From: Pseudomonadota bacterium
GTDB taxonomy: Bacteria; Pseudomonadota; Alphaproteobacteria; Caulobacterales; Caulobacteraceae
Length of the DNA stretch: 50,398 nucleotides
Assembly: GCA_023390245.1 (NCBI GenBank)
Contig: JAEWDF010000033.1
Location: 1-50,398 of the forward strand
Direction of reading: 5' to 3'
A program made the translations under genes and the position numbers. The notes under the pieces were generated by a model. It was not told where the DNA came from, did no database searches, and worked only from the letters and a program-made list of their open reading frames with translations. Shown here one piece after another: positions 1 through 7,609 of the stretch (positions are counted from its first letter, which is position 1; each line of letters starts with the position of its first letter).

Positions 1-833
1 CCTCCCAGGCGCGCGAGGCCCGCGCCGGCCTCCAGGCCCGCGCCGAGGCCGCCGCCGACAAGCTGGCCGAGGCCGAGACCACCGTGCGCGACACCGCCCA
101 GATGTCGCCGGAAGAACTCGGCCGCAAGCTGACCGACGACGCCATCGCCCGCCCGCCCGACGCGGCCGGGGCCGAGAGCCTGCTGTTCGGCCTGGAGCGC
201 GAGCGCGAGGCCCTGGGCGCTGTCAATCTGCGCGCCGAGGATGAGGCCGTCGAATACGGCGACCGCCTGAACAGCATGAAGTCGGAGCGCATCGACCTGA
301 CCCAGGCGATCGCCAAGCTGCGCGACGGCATCGACGAACTGAACGCCGAGGGCCGCGAGCGGCTGGTGGCGGCCTTCGATATCATCAACGAAAACTTCAA
401 GACCCTGTTCGAGGCCCTGTTCGGCGGCGGCCAGGCCGAACTGAAGCTGGTCGAGAGCGACGATCCGCTGGAGGCGGGGCTCGAGATCTACGCCTGCCCG
501 CCCGGCAAACGGCTGTCGGTCATGAGCCTGATGAGCGGGGGCGAGCAGGCGCTGACGGCGGCGGCCCTGATCTTCGGCGTCTTCCTGGCCAACCCGGCGC
601 CCGTCTGCGTGCTGGACGAGGTGGACGCGCCGCTGGACGACGCCAACGTCGACCGCTTCTGCCGGATGCTGCACGAGATGCGCAGCCGCACCGACACCCG
701 CTTCATCGTCATCACCCACAACCCGGTGACCATGAGCCGGATGGACCGCCTCTACGGCGTCACCATGCCCGAACGCGGCATGAGCCAGCTGGTCAGCGTC
801 GACCTGCCCCAGGCCGAGAAGCTGGTGGCGTGA
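1..833 (+). CDS. smc: Chromosome partition protein SMC, C-terminal part (5' end outside window)
   Basis: This is the C-terminal end of an SMC ATPase, which organises and helps segregate the chromosome. The frame is open from base 3, so the start lies outside the window. About 80 residues of Ala/Glu/Arg-rich coiled coil lead into the C-terminal ATPase lobe. That lobe carries the ABC signature (LMSGGEQALTAAALIF), Walker B with D-loop (VCVLDEVDAPLDD) and the switch His (ITHNP). Walker A would be in the missing N-terminus. The stop codon shares one base with the ATG of the next gene (TGATG), so the two are probably co-translated. Confidence 0.95.
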   Translation, partial: SQAREARAGLQARAEAAADKLAEAETTVRDTAQMSPEELGRKLTDDAIARPPDAAGAESLLFGLEREREALGAVNLRAEDEAVEYGDRLNSMKSERIDLTQAIAKLRDGIDELNAEGRERLVAAFDIINENFKTLFEALFGGGQAELKLVESDDPLEAGLEIYACPPGKRLSVMSLMSGGEQALTAAALIFGVFLANPAPVCVLDEVDAPLDDANVDRFCRMLHEMRSRTDTRFIVITHNPVTMSRMDRLYGVTMPERGMSQLVSVDLPQAEKLVA

Positions 834-1246
834 TGATCGCCCTGCTCCTGATCCTGTCCGATCCCCGGCTGGTCGAGACCGGCGTCGGCCGCTTCGCCCA
901 GTTCGCCGATGTGGCCTCGATCACGCGCGAGGGCGACATCGTCCGCATGCGCGGCCTTCAGGTCGCGGAGCAAGGCTTCCACGTCGGCGACGTCCTCTAT
1001 GTCGGCGGCTGGTCCCGGTGGGCCTTCGACTGCCGGGCGCGCACGGTCGACCGCCTGGACTTCGCCTCTCTCCGCGCCGACGGGATCGAAGGCCCGGCCA
1101 CGCCCGACCCGGCGCCGCCCTATGACGCCGCGCCCGGCGGAGACGCGGCCGAACTGCTGGCCGTGGCGTGCGGAGAGACGGAGCCACGCGAGACCCTGAC
1201 GGTCGAGGAGGCGATCAACCGAGGCCGGTCGGCGCTGGCGGACTGA
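833..1246 (+). CDS. Hypothetical protein, possibly surface-adhesin-E-like
   Basis: This 137-residue protein has no function I can name. The ATG at 833 overlaps the smc stop (TGATG); a GTG three bases earlier is the alternative start. The N-terminus (MIALLLILSDPRL) is hydrophobic but short for a signal peptide. The middle segment WSRWAFDCRARTVDRLDF resembles the small 'surface-adhesin protein E' type domain seen in proteobacterial hypotheticals; this is family resemblance only. The last 32 bases overlap the 3' end of the convergent mscS-type gene. Confidence 0.65.
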   Translation: MIALLLILSDPRLVETGVGRFAQFADVASITREGDIVRMRGLQVAEQGFHVGDVLYVGGWSRWAFDCRARTVDRLDFASLRADGIEGPATPDPAPPYDAAPGGDAAELLAVACGETEPRETLTVEEAINRGRSALAD

Positions 1247-2348
1247 CATTCCCTCGCTCCCCCTGCGGCCACTCCAGCCGATCCCTCGGCAGGGCCTCGC
1301 GGCAGTGGTCGCGCATGAAGGCCATCAGCTTCTCGCGGATCTCGCAACGCAGGTCGAAGGCGACGCCGGCCGAGCGGGCGCTGGCCAGGCAGCGGACCTG
1401 GAGCACCCGCTCGGTGATGTCGGTGACCTGCATCACCTGGACATCGCCGTCCCAGTTCTTTGAGGCGCGGACGATGGCCTCGAACGCCTCGCGCAGCCGA
1501 TCGATAGGGGCCTCGTAGTCGACGTAGAAGAAGGCCGAACCGATCAGGCGGGCGTTCTCGCGCGTCCAGTTCTGGAACGGCGTGGTGATGAAGTAGCTGA
1601 GCGGCAGCACCATCCGCCGCCAGTCCCACAGGCGGACGACGACGTAGGTGGAGGTGATCTCCTCCACATTGCCCCACTCCCCTTCCACGATCACGGCGTC
1701 GTCGATGCGTATGGGCTGGGTCAGGGCGATCTGGATGCCGGCGACCATGTTGGTCAGGATGGGCTGGAGCGCCAGGCCGGCGATGATGCCGACCACCCCG
1801 GCCGAAGCCAGCAGGCTGACGCCCCATTGGCGAAAGCCCGACAGGGTCATCAGGGCCAGGCCGACGGTGACGATGAACAGCACGATCCTGGCCACCCGCT
1901 GCAGGATGCGGGTCTGGGTCAGGTGCTTGCGCGCCAGGAGGTTGTCCTCGACGGTGATGTTGTAGCGCCGCAGGTGCATGACCGACCACATGTCGAGCAC
2001 CCCCGACGCCAGCCAGCCCAGCGTCAGGATGAACAGCACGAGCAGCGCCGAGCGCACATCGGCGGACGGCTGCGGATCCATCGGCGAGACGGTCACGCCG
2101 ATGCCGACGGCGACGATGATCATCAGCACGCGCAGCTTCAGCCGCGCCCGCTCCACCACGCCGCGCCAGAATACGTCCTTGTTCCGGACCATCCGGCGCA
2201 GGACGGCGAAGACGATCTTGTGCGTCAGCCAGCCGCCCCCGACGAACACCAGCAGCACCAGGGCGATCACCGCCCATTCCGGCAGCCAGGCGAACTGGCG
2301 CCATAGGCGCGCGACCTCGCGGGTCAGGTCGGACAGAGCTTCAGGCAT
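1215..2348 (-). CDS. MscS-family small-conductance mechanosensitive channel
   Basis: This 377-residue inner-membrane protein probably gates ion release on osmotic downshock. It has about four hydrophobic segments. The last one is the Gly/Ala-rich pore helix typical of MscS (LLASAGVVGIIAGLALQPIL). A soluble beta domain follows (QPIRIDDAVIVEGEWGNVEEI), then a C-terminal alpha/beta domain ending near YEAPIDRLREAFEAIV. The length suits the shorter MscS subfamily. It lies downstream of murG on the same strand, separated by a 150-bp repeat element, and overlaps the convergent 833-1246 gene by 32 bp. The sequence does not show which paralogue it is. Confidence 0.9.
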   Translation of the reverse strand: MPEALSDLTREVARLWRQFAWLPEWAVIALVLLVFVGGGWLTHKIVFAVLRRMVRNKDVFWRGVVERARLKLRVLMIIVAVGIGVTVSPMDPQPSADVRSALLVLFILTLGWLASGVLDMWSVMHLRRYNITVEDNLLARKHLTQTRILQRVARIVLFIVTVGLALMTLSGFRQWGVSLLASAGVVGIIAGLALQPILTNMVAGIQIALTQPIRIDDAVIVEGEWGNVEEITSTYVVVRLWDWRRMVLPLSYFITTPFQNWTRENARLIGSAFFYVDYEAPIDRLREAFEAIVRASKNWDGDVQVMQVTDITERVLQVRCLASARSAGVAFDLRCEIREKLMAFMRDHCREALPRDRLEWPQGERGNVSPPAPTGLG

Positions 2349-2400
2349 GGGCTAGGGACGCATGGCGGCGCGAAGAGTTCCGGTGAAGCTTGAAACGCCG

Positions 2401-2550
2401 GTCTCCTCCCCATCGCGCAGCGATGGGGAGGTGGCTCGGAGCGAAGCGGAGAGACGGAGGGGGTCTTCGCGCTGCGCCCCGATGCCTGAGTGGGTTCAAG
2501 AGCCCCTCCACCGCTTCGCGGCCCCCCTCCCCGCAAAGCGGGGAGGAGAC
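2401..2550. repeat. Composite palindromic repeat, family A, copy 1
   Basis: A 150-bp element of two hairpin modules bounded by the inverted repeat GTCTCCTCCCC (2401-2411) and GGGGAGGAGAC (2540-2550). The left module contains a hairpin CCCCATCGC/GCGATGGGG followed by the run GGAGCGAAGCGGAGAGACGG. The right module reads CCCCTCCACCGCTTCGCGG and ends in a CCCCGC/GCGGGG hairpin. The same modules occur at 26757-26878 and 32586-32709 with the two units turned inside out. It ends six bases before the murG stop codon. Confidence 0.85.
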
Positions 2551-2556
2551 GGGAGG

Positions 2557-3645
2557 TCAACGGCCCGCCGTGGCCTCCACCAGGTCGGCCAGACGCTGCG
2601 TGGCGTCGGGGATGGCGACGGAGCGGGCGGCGGCGGACATGGCCGACAGGCGCGACGGCTGCGACAGGATGTGGTTGAGCGCCAGGGTCAGGCTGTCGAC
2701 CGTCAGCTCGTCCTCCAGGATCATCGCCGCGGCGCCGGCGTCGACCAGGGCCTTGGCGTTCAGCCGCTGGTGGTCGTCGGTGGCGATCTTCAGCGGGATC
2801 AGGATCGACGGCAGGGCGGCGACGGCCAGTTCGGCGCAGGTCGAGGCGCCCGACCGGCCGACCACCAGATGCGCGCTGGACAGGCGCGAGGCCATGTCGC
2901 GGAAGAAGGGCGCGACCTCGGCGGCGATGCCGGCGTCCAGGTAGATCTGACGGGCGGCCTCCATGGTCTCGGGACGCGACTGCTGCTGCACCAGCAGGCG
3001 GCGCCGGATCGGCTCGGGCAGGGCGGCCAGGGCGCGGGGCGTGGTCTCGGACAGGATGCGGGCGCCCTGGCTGCCGCCCGTCACCAGAACCCGGATCGGG
3101 CCGTCATCGGTCGGAGCGGCATAGGCGCCGTCATAGAGCGCGCGGATGTCGGCGCGGACGGGCGAACCGACCAGGTTCACGCGCCCCGACAGTTTGGCCG
3201 GCGCGTGGACCAGGGTCGGAAAGGCCGAGGCGACGGCCTTCACATAGGAGGCCAGGATGCGGTTGGTGCGGCCAAGGACCGCGTTCTGCTCATGGATCAG
3301 GGTCGGGCGGCCCGAGACGATGGCGGCGACCAGCGCCGGCGCAGACGGGTATCCGCCAAAGCCCACGACCATGTCCGCGCCCAGCCGGTCGAAGGCGGAA
3401 CGCGCCTGCATCACCCCCTTGAAGATGGCGACGCCCGCCTTGACCAGGCCGACCGGGCCCGAGCCGGTCGCGGCGTCCAAGGCCAGACGCTCCTCGGCCG
3501 GGAAGGCGTGGGCGTACTGCTCGCCCCGATGGTCGGTGGCCAGCACCACCCGCCAGCCGCGCGAGGCCAGTTCACGCGCCAAGGCCTCGGCCGGGAACAT
3601 GTGGCCGCCGGTGCCGCCGGCGGCGACGACGCAGAGCTTGGACAT
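2557..3645 (-). CDS. murG: UDP-GlcNAc--lipid I N-acetylglucosaminyltransferase MurG
   Basis: MurG adds GlcNAc to lipid I to make lipid II on the cytoplasmic face of the inner membrane. The N-terminal GT-B glycine motif AAGGTGGHMFPA and the second-domain loop VTGGSQGARIL are present, as is the donor-binding stretch VGRSGASTCAELA. I chose the ATG at 3645 (MSKLCVV, 362 residues) because GGAG lies six bases upstream; an in-frame ATG at 3657 precedes that ribosome site. About 100 bp separate it from ftsW. It is the last dcw gene here: murC does not follow, and the next gene is a mechanosensitive channel. Confidence 0.97.
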   Translation of the reverse strand: MSKLCVVAAGGTGGHMFPAEALARELASRGWRVVLATDHRGEQYAHAFPAEERLALDAATGSGPVGLVKAGVAIFKGVMQARSAFDRLGADMVVGFGGYPSAPALVAAIVSGRPTLIHEQNAVLGRTNRILASYVKAVASAFPTLVHAPAKLSGRVNLVGSPVRADIRALYDGAYAAPTDDGPIRVLVTGGSQGARILSETTPRALAALPEPIRRRLLVQQQSRPETMEAARQIYLDAGIAAEVAPFFRDMASRLSSAHLVVGRSGASTCAELAVAALPSILIPLKIATDDHQRLNAKALVDAGAAAMILEDELTVDSLTLALNHILSQPSRLSAMSAAARSVAIPDATQRLADLVEATAGR

Positions 3646-3745
3646 GGGGGTCTCCATTGCTGGTGTCGCTTACGATGCGGCGTCGCGGCGTTCCACTGTT
3701 CTCTTCCTCGTCCGCCTCGCGTGGCGGAGGGCGGCAAAGGGAACG

Positions 3746-4921
3746 CTACAGCAGACGCCGCCGCGTCCCCAGGCTGGCGCCCGGTTCGTAGGCGCCCGGA
3801 CGACGTCGCGTCAGGGCCAGGGCGAAGCCCATGGTCAGGCCCATCGCCAGCATCGAGGAGCCGCCATAGCTGATGAACGGCAGGGTCATGCCCTTGGTCG
3901 GGATCAGGTTCAGGTTGACCGCCACATTGATGCAGGCCTGAAGCCCGATCAGCATGAACAGGCCGGCCGAGGCCGTCTGTTCGAACGGATCGGTCAGCTT
4001 CATCGCCCGGCGCATGCCGCGCACCACGATGAAGGCGTAGAGGCCGATCATCGTCAGACTGAGGATCAGGCCGAACTCCTCGGCGCCGACCGAATAGATG
4101 AAGTCGGTGTGCAGGTCGGGAACGTGGCGCTTCATCACCCCCTCGCCCACCCCGCGCCCGAACAGGCCGCCGGCGCGGATCGCCTCCTGGGCGCTGTCGA
4201 TCTGGTGGGTGTCGGTGCTTTCGGGCGAGAAGAAGCGGCTGAGGCGGTCGCGCATGTGGCCGAAGACGAAATACAGCGACACCAGCCCCGCCATGCCCGC
4301 GCTGGCCAGGACCGCCATCCACTTGAACGGCACCCCGGCCATGAAGAAGACGGCCATGAAGGTGGTGGTGATCAGAAGCGTCTGGCCGATGTCGGGCTGG
4401 ATCAGCAAAAGGCAGACCGTCAGGGCGTAGAACCCAAACGCGATGGTGACGCCGGGCACACCCTGGCCCTTCTGCGCCTCGGCGAACATCCAGGCGGCGA
4501 AGACGATCAGGCCGGGCTTGGCGAACTCCGACGGCTGAAGGCTGAACGGCCCCAGGTTCACCCAGCGCGCGGCGCCCTTCACCGTGTCGCCGATGAACGG
4601 CAGGGCCATCATCACCAGAATGGCGCCCATCAGGGCCAGGAAGGCGATGCGCCGCACCCCGCGCGGCGACATCAGCGAGGTGGTCAGCATGATGCCCAGG
4701 CCCATGCCGGCGAAGACCATCATCCGCCACGAATAGTGGAAGGGATCGGTGATCGATTCATCGGCCAGGATCGCCGCCGGACTGGAGGCGAAGCTGAGCG
4801 AGACGCCCAGCGCCATCAGGGCCAGGGCCGCGCCCAGCAGGCCCCGGTCGACCGTCCAGAACCAGCGGGCGACCACGCTCTGGTCGTTGCGGGAGAAGGC
4901 GGGGGTGTAGGACGCGCTCAT
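3746..4921 (-). CDS. ftsW: Lipid II polymerase FtsW (SEDS family)
   Basis: FtsW is the divisome SEDS glycosyltransferase that polymerises lipid II at the septum together with FtsI. The protein is 391 residues with about ten membrane segments. SEDS signatures visible are the region NLGPFSLQPSEFAKPGLIVF (the extracellular loop usually holding catalytic residues) and near the C-terminus NLIPTKGMTLPFISYGGSSM. An N-terminal cytoplasmic tail of about 25 residues precedes the first helix. The start overlaps the murD stop by 4 bp (ATGA), indicating translational coupling. Confidence 0.97.
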   Translation of the reverse strand: MSASYTPAFSRNDQSVVARWFWTVDRGLLGAALALMALGVSLSFASSPAAILADESITDPFHYSWRMMVFAGMGLGIMLTTSLMSPRGVRRIAFLALMGAILVMMALPFIGDTVKGAARWVNLGPFSLQPSEFAKPGLIVFAAWMFAEAQKGQGVPGVTIAFGFYALTVCLLLIQPDIGQTLLITTTFMAVFFMAGVPFKWMAVLASAGMAGLVSLYFVFGHMRDRLSRFFSPESTDTHQIDSAQEAIRAGGLFGRGVGEGVMKRHVPDLHTDFIYSVGAEEFGLILSLTMIGLYAFIVVRGMRRAMKLTDPFEQTASAGLFMLIGLQACINVAVNLNLIPTKGMTLPFISYGGSSMLAMGLTMGFALALTRRRPGAYEPGASLGTRRRLL

Positions 4922-6444
4922 GGCTTGGTGTCCGGGCTGGGGGTCTCCGGTTCCGCCCCGAGGGCCAGAACGGCGGCGCGAAAGGCCTCTCCGCGCACCT
5001 CGAAGTCAGGAAACTGGTCGAAGCTGGCGCAGGCGGGCGACAGAAGGACGATCTGATCGCCGCCGGCGGCGGCCGCGTCGGCGGCTGCGGCGGCGACGGC
5101 GGTTTCCAGCGTGCGGGAAACCACATGCGGCGTGCCGCCCAGGGCGACGGCGAAGGCGTCGGCCGCTTCACCGATCAGATACGCCTTGGCGATGCGGGGG
5201 AAGAGGTCCGACAGGCTGTCGACGCCGCCCGCCTTGGGCACGCCGCCCGCGATCCAGAAGACGCGGGGGTAGGACGACAACGCCTGGCGCGCGGCGTCGG
5301 CGTTGGTGGCCTTGGAATCGTTGATGAAGCGCACGGGACCGATATGGCCGACCGCCTCCATGCGGTGGGCCAGGCCGGGGAAGGTCAGAAGACCCTGGAC
5401 GGCGGCGTCGTGCGGAACGCCCAGCGCGCGCGCGGCGGCATAGGCGAAGGCGGCGTTCTGGGCGTTGTGACGGCCGGGGAGAGAACGGGCGGCGGAGAGG
5501 TCGGCGATCATGCGGCCCTGGCTGAACAGGGCGCCGGGCCGCGCCACATAGCCTTCTCCCCTCGGGGGAGAAGGTGGGCCCGAAGGGCTCGGATGAGGGG
5601 GTGTTTCCATCGCTGTGCTGGCGAGGGCGGTTTCGGGTCTGGCAGCCCCCTCATCCGTCTCGCTGCGCGAGCCACCTTCTCCCCCAAGGGGAGAAGGGTC
5701 GGTGACGACGGCGATCACGCGCTGGGACAGTTGGGACGCAATCTCCTGACCCCAGCTTTCGTCCACGCCGATCAGGGCCACAGCATCCGGTTCCGGGTTC
5801 CCGAAGATGCGCGCCTTGGCCGCCACATAACCCTCCATGCCGCCGTGGCGGTCCAGGTGGTCCGGGCTGATGTTGGTCAGGATGGCGACATCGGGGGCGA
5901 AGGTCGTGGTCAGGTCCAGCTGGTAGCTGGAGACCTCGATGACATAGACGGCGCCGGGCGTCGGTTCGGGCAGGGCCAGGACGCCGATGCCGATGTTGCC
6001 GCCGACATGGACGGTCAGGCCGGCGGACTTCAGCACCCAGCCTATCAGGGCGGTGGTGGTGGACTTGCCGTTGGTGCCGGTGACGGCGACGACCTTGGGG
6101 CGTTCGGCGGCGGGAAGGGAAGAAAGGGCGCGGGCGAACAGTTCGATGTCGCCGATGACGGGGACGCCCGCGCCGCGCGCCTTGTCCACGCTCCAGTGCG
6201 GCCTGGGATGGGTCAGGGGCGCGCCGGGCGACAGCACCAGGGCGGCGAAACCGGACCAGTCGGCCAGGGCCAGGTCCTGGACCTCGAAGCCTTCGGCCTG
6301 GGCCTGGAGACGGCCGGAGACGCCGTCGTCCCACAGCACGGGGACCGCGCCCCCGGCCTGGAGCGCGCGCGCGGCCGTGATCCCCGACCGTCCCAGGCCG
6401 AAGACCGCGACCCGCCTGCCCTCGAAACCGGGAACGGGGATCAT
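4918..6444 (-). CDS. murD: UDP-MurNAc-L-alanine--D-glutamate ligase MurD, with an in-frame repeat insertion
   Basis: MurD adds D-glutamate to UDP-MurNAc-L-Ala in cytoplasmic peptidoglycan precursor synthesis. The protein shows the N-terminal UDP-binding fold (VAVFGLGRSGI), the ATP-binding loop VTGTNGKSTTTALIG (about 121-135), NISPDHLDRHGG, LPGRHNAQNA and NDSKATNADA in the C-terminal domain. It has 508 residues, longer than usual for the family (about 440-470). Residues 249-298 are Pro/Gly/Ser-rich low-complexity sequence encoded by a 147-bp palindromic repeat (5552-5698). The catalytic motifs are intact, so the enzyme is probably active with this loop. mraY lies 4 bp upstream and ftsW overlaps by 4 bp. 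Confidence 0.96.
   Translation of the reverse strand: MIPVPGFEGRRVAVFGLGRSGITAARALQAGGAVPVLWDDGVSGRLQAQAEGFEVQDLALADWSGFAALVLSPGAPLTHPRPHWSVDKARGAGVPVIGDIELFARALSSLPAAERPKVVAVTGTNGKSTTTALIGWVLKSAGLTVHVGGNIGIGVLALPEPTPGAVYVIEVSSYQLDLTTTFAPDVAILTNISPDHLDRHGGMEGYVAAKARIFGNPEPDAVALIGVDESWGQEIASQLSQRVIAVVTDPSPLGGEGGSRSETDEGAARPETALASTAMETPPHPSPSGPPSPPRGEGYVARPGALFSQGRMIADLSAARSLPGRHNAQNAAFAYAAARALGVPHDAAVQGLLTFPGLAHRMEAVGHIGPVRFINDSKATNADAARQALSSYPRVFWIAGGVPKAGGVDSLSDLFPRIAKAYLIGEAADAFAVALGGTPHVVSRTLETAVAAAAADAAAAGGDQIVLLSPACASFDQFPDFEVRGEAFRAAVLALGAEPETPSPDTKP
5552..5698. repeat. Composite palindromic repeat, family B, inside murD
   Basis: A 147-bp element (49 codons) with two inverted arms. The left arm has the hairpin CCTTCTCCC/GGGGGAGAAGG, then GTGGGCCCGAAGGGCTCGG and ATGAGGG. 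The right arm carries CCCTCATCCG, TCTCGCTGCGCGAG and GCCACCTTCTCCCCC/GGGGAGAAGG. A spacer of about 45 bp separates the arms. The modules match those between the two metH genes (33816-33958). Because its length is divisible by three and the frame has no stop, murD is not interrupted. Confidence 0.9.
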
Positions 6445-6448
6445 CGGA

Positions 6449-7558
6449 TCACCGCAGCTTCAGCGTCGACAGGCCGATCAGGGCCAGGGCGCCGGCGATG
6501 ATCCAGAAGCGGATGACGACGGTGGATTCCGGCCAGCCCAGCTTCTCGAAATGGTGGTGGACCGGGGCCATCAGGAAGATGCGCTTCTTGGTCAGCTTGT
6601 AATAGCCGACCTGGATCATGACCGAGGCGGCCTCGGCGACGAACAGGCCGCCGACGATGCCCAGCACCAGCTCGTGCTTGGTGGTGACGGCGATGGCGCC
6701 CAGCGCGCCGCCCAGCGCCAGCGACCCGGTGTCGCCCATGAAGATCTTGGCCGGCGGGGCGTTGTACCAGAGGAAGCCCGCGCAGCCGCCGATCATGGCC
6801 GCGCAGAAGATGGCCAGCTCGCCCGCGCCCGGCACGTGGTGGATCTGCAGATACTGGGCGAAGACGAAGTTGCCCGCCAGATAGGCGATCACCCCGAAGG
6901 CCGCCGCCGCCATCATCACCGGCACGGTGGCCAGGCCATCCAGCCCGTCGGTCAGGTTCACCGCATTGGAGAAGCCGACGATGGTGAAGGCCGCGAAGGC
7001 CACATAGAACCAGCCGATGTTCAGCAGCACCGCCTTGAAGAAGGGAAAGGCGATGGACGTCTCCAGCCCCGGAGAGGTGGGCGAGGCGGTCATCCACAGC
7101 ACCGTCAGGACGCCGGCGACAACGGCGACGATCGTCTGGGCCAGCAGCTTCTGCTTGGACGTCAGGCCGGCCGAGGTTTGCTTGGTCACCTTGGCGTAGT
7201 CGTCGATGAAGCCCAGCACGCCGAAGGCCGCCGTCACGCCGGTCACGATCCAGATGTAGGGATTGGTCAGGTCGCCCCACAGCAGGATGGCGACGCCGAT
7301 GCCCGCCAGGATCATCAGCCCGCCCATGGTCGGGGTGCCGACCTTCGACAGGTGGCTGACCGGACCGTCGTCGCGGATCGGCTGGCCCCGGCCCTGCTTG
7401 GCGCGGATCCAGTTGATGAAGCGGCTGCCCATGGCCACCGCCACGATCATCGCCGTCGCCAGCGCCAGCGCCATCCGCACCGTCTGATACTGGATCAGGT
7501 TCAGCAGCGGATACTGGTGCGCAACGTCGGCGTAATAGAGATAGAGAAGGTAGAACAT
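6449..7558 (-). CDS. mraY: Phospho-N-acetylmuramoyl-pentapeptide transferase MraY
   Basis: MraY transfers phospho-MurNAc-pentapeptide to undecaprenyl phosphate to make lipid I in the inner membrane. The protein has 369 residues with about ten membrane helices. It shows the family motifs KVGTPTMGGLMIL, FIDDYAKVTK (Mg-binding Asp pair), NAVNLTDGLDGLA, FMGDTGSLALGG and the C-terminal APVHHHFEKLGW with its HHH triad. The length is close to the E. coli enzyme. It lies between murF (11 bp upstream) and murD (4 bp downstream) in the dcw operon. Confidence 0.98.
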   Translation of the reverse strand: MFYLLYLYYADVAHQYPLLNLIQYQTVRMALALATAMIVAVAMGSRFINWIRAKQGRGQPIRDDGPVSHLSKVGTPTMGGLMILAGIGVAILLWGDLTNPYIWIVTGVTAAFGVLGFIDDYAKVTKQTSAGLTSKQKLLAQTIVAVVAGVLTVLWMTASPTSPGLETSIAFPFFKAVLLNIGWFYVAFAAFTIVGFSNAVNLTDGLDGLATVPVMMAAAAFGVIAYLAGNFVFAQYLQIHHVPGAGELAIFCAAMIGGCAGFLWYNAPPAKIFMGDTGSLALGGALGAIAVTTKHELVLGIVGGLFVAEAASVMIQVGYYKLTKKRIFLMAPVHHHFEKLGWPESTVVIRFWIIAGALALIGLSTLKLR

Positions 7559-7567
7559 CCTTGGTTT

Positions 7568-7609
7568 CCCTACCGCGGCGCGCGCGGCGCCTCGCTGCTT
7601 GAGGGGGCG
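7568..7609. repeat. CTACCG/CTGCTTGAGG hairpin repeat, murF-tail copy
   Basis: A 42-bp copy of the short hairpin element also found at 14422-14457 and twice at 16077-16147. It has the conserved ends CCCTACCGCG and CGCTGCTTGAGG around a longer GC stem. On the minus strand it encodes the last codons of murF (tail SSSEAPRAPR) and the TAG stop, so the gene appears to end inside the repeat. Confidence 0.65.

Noticed and set aside
4918..6444. murD as a pseudogene broken by the repeat
   Set aside because: The insertion is a multiple of three without stops, and all MurD motifs on both sides are intact; the gene is single-copy in an essential operon.
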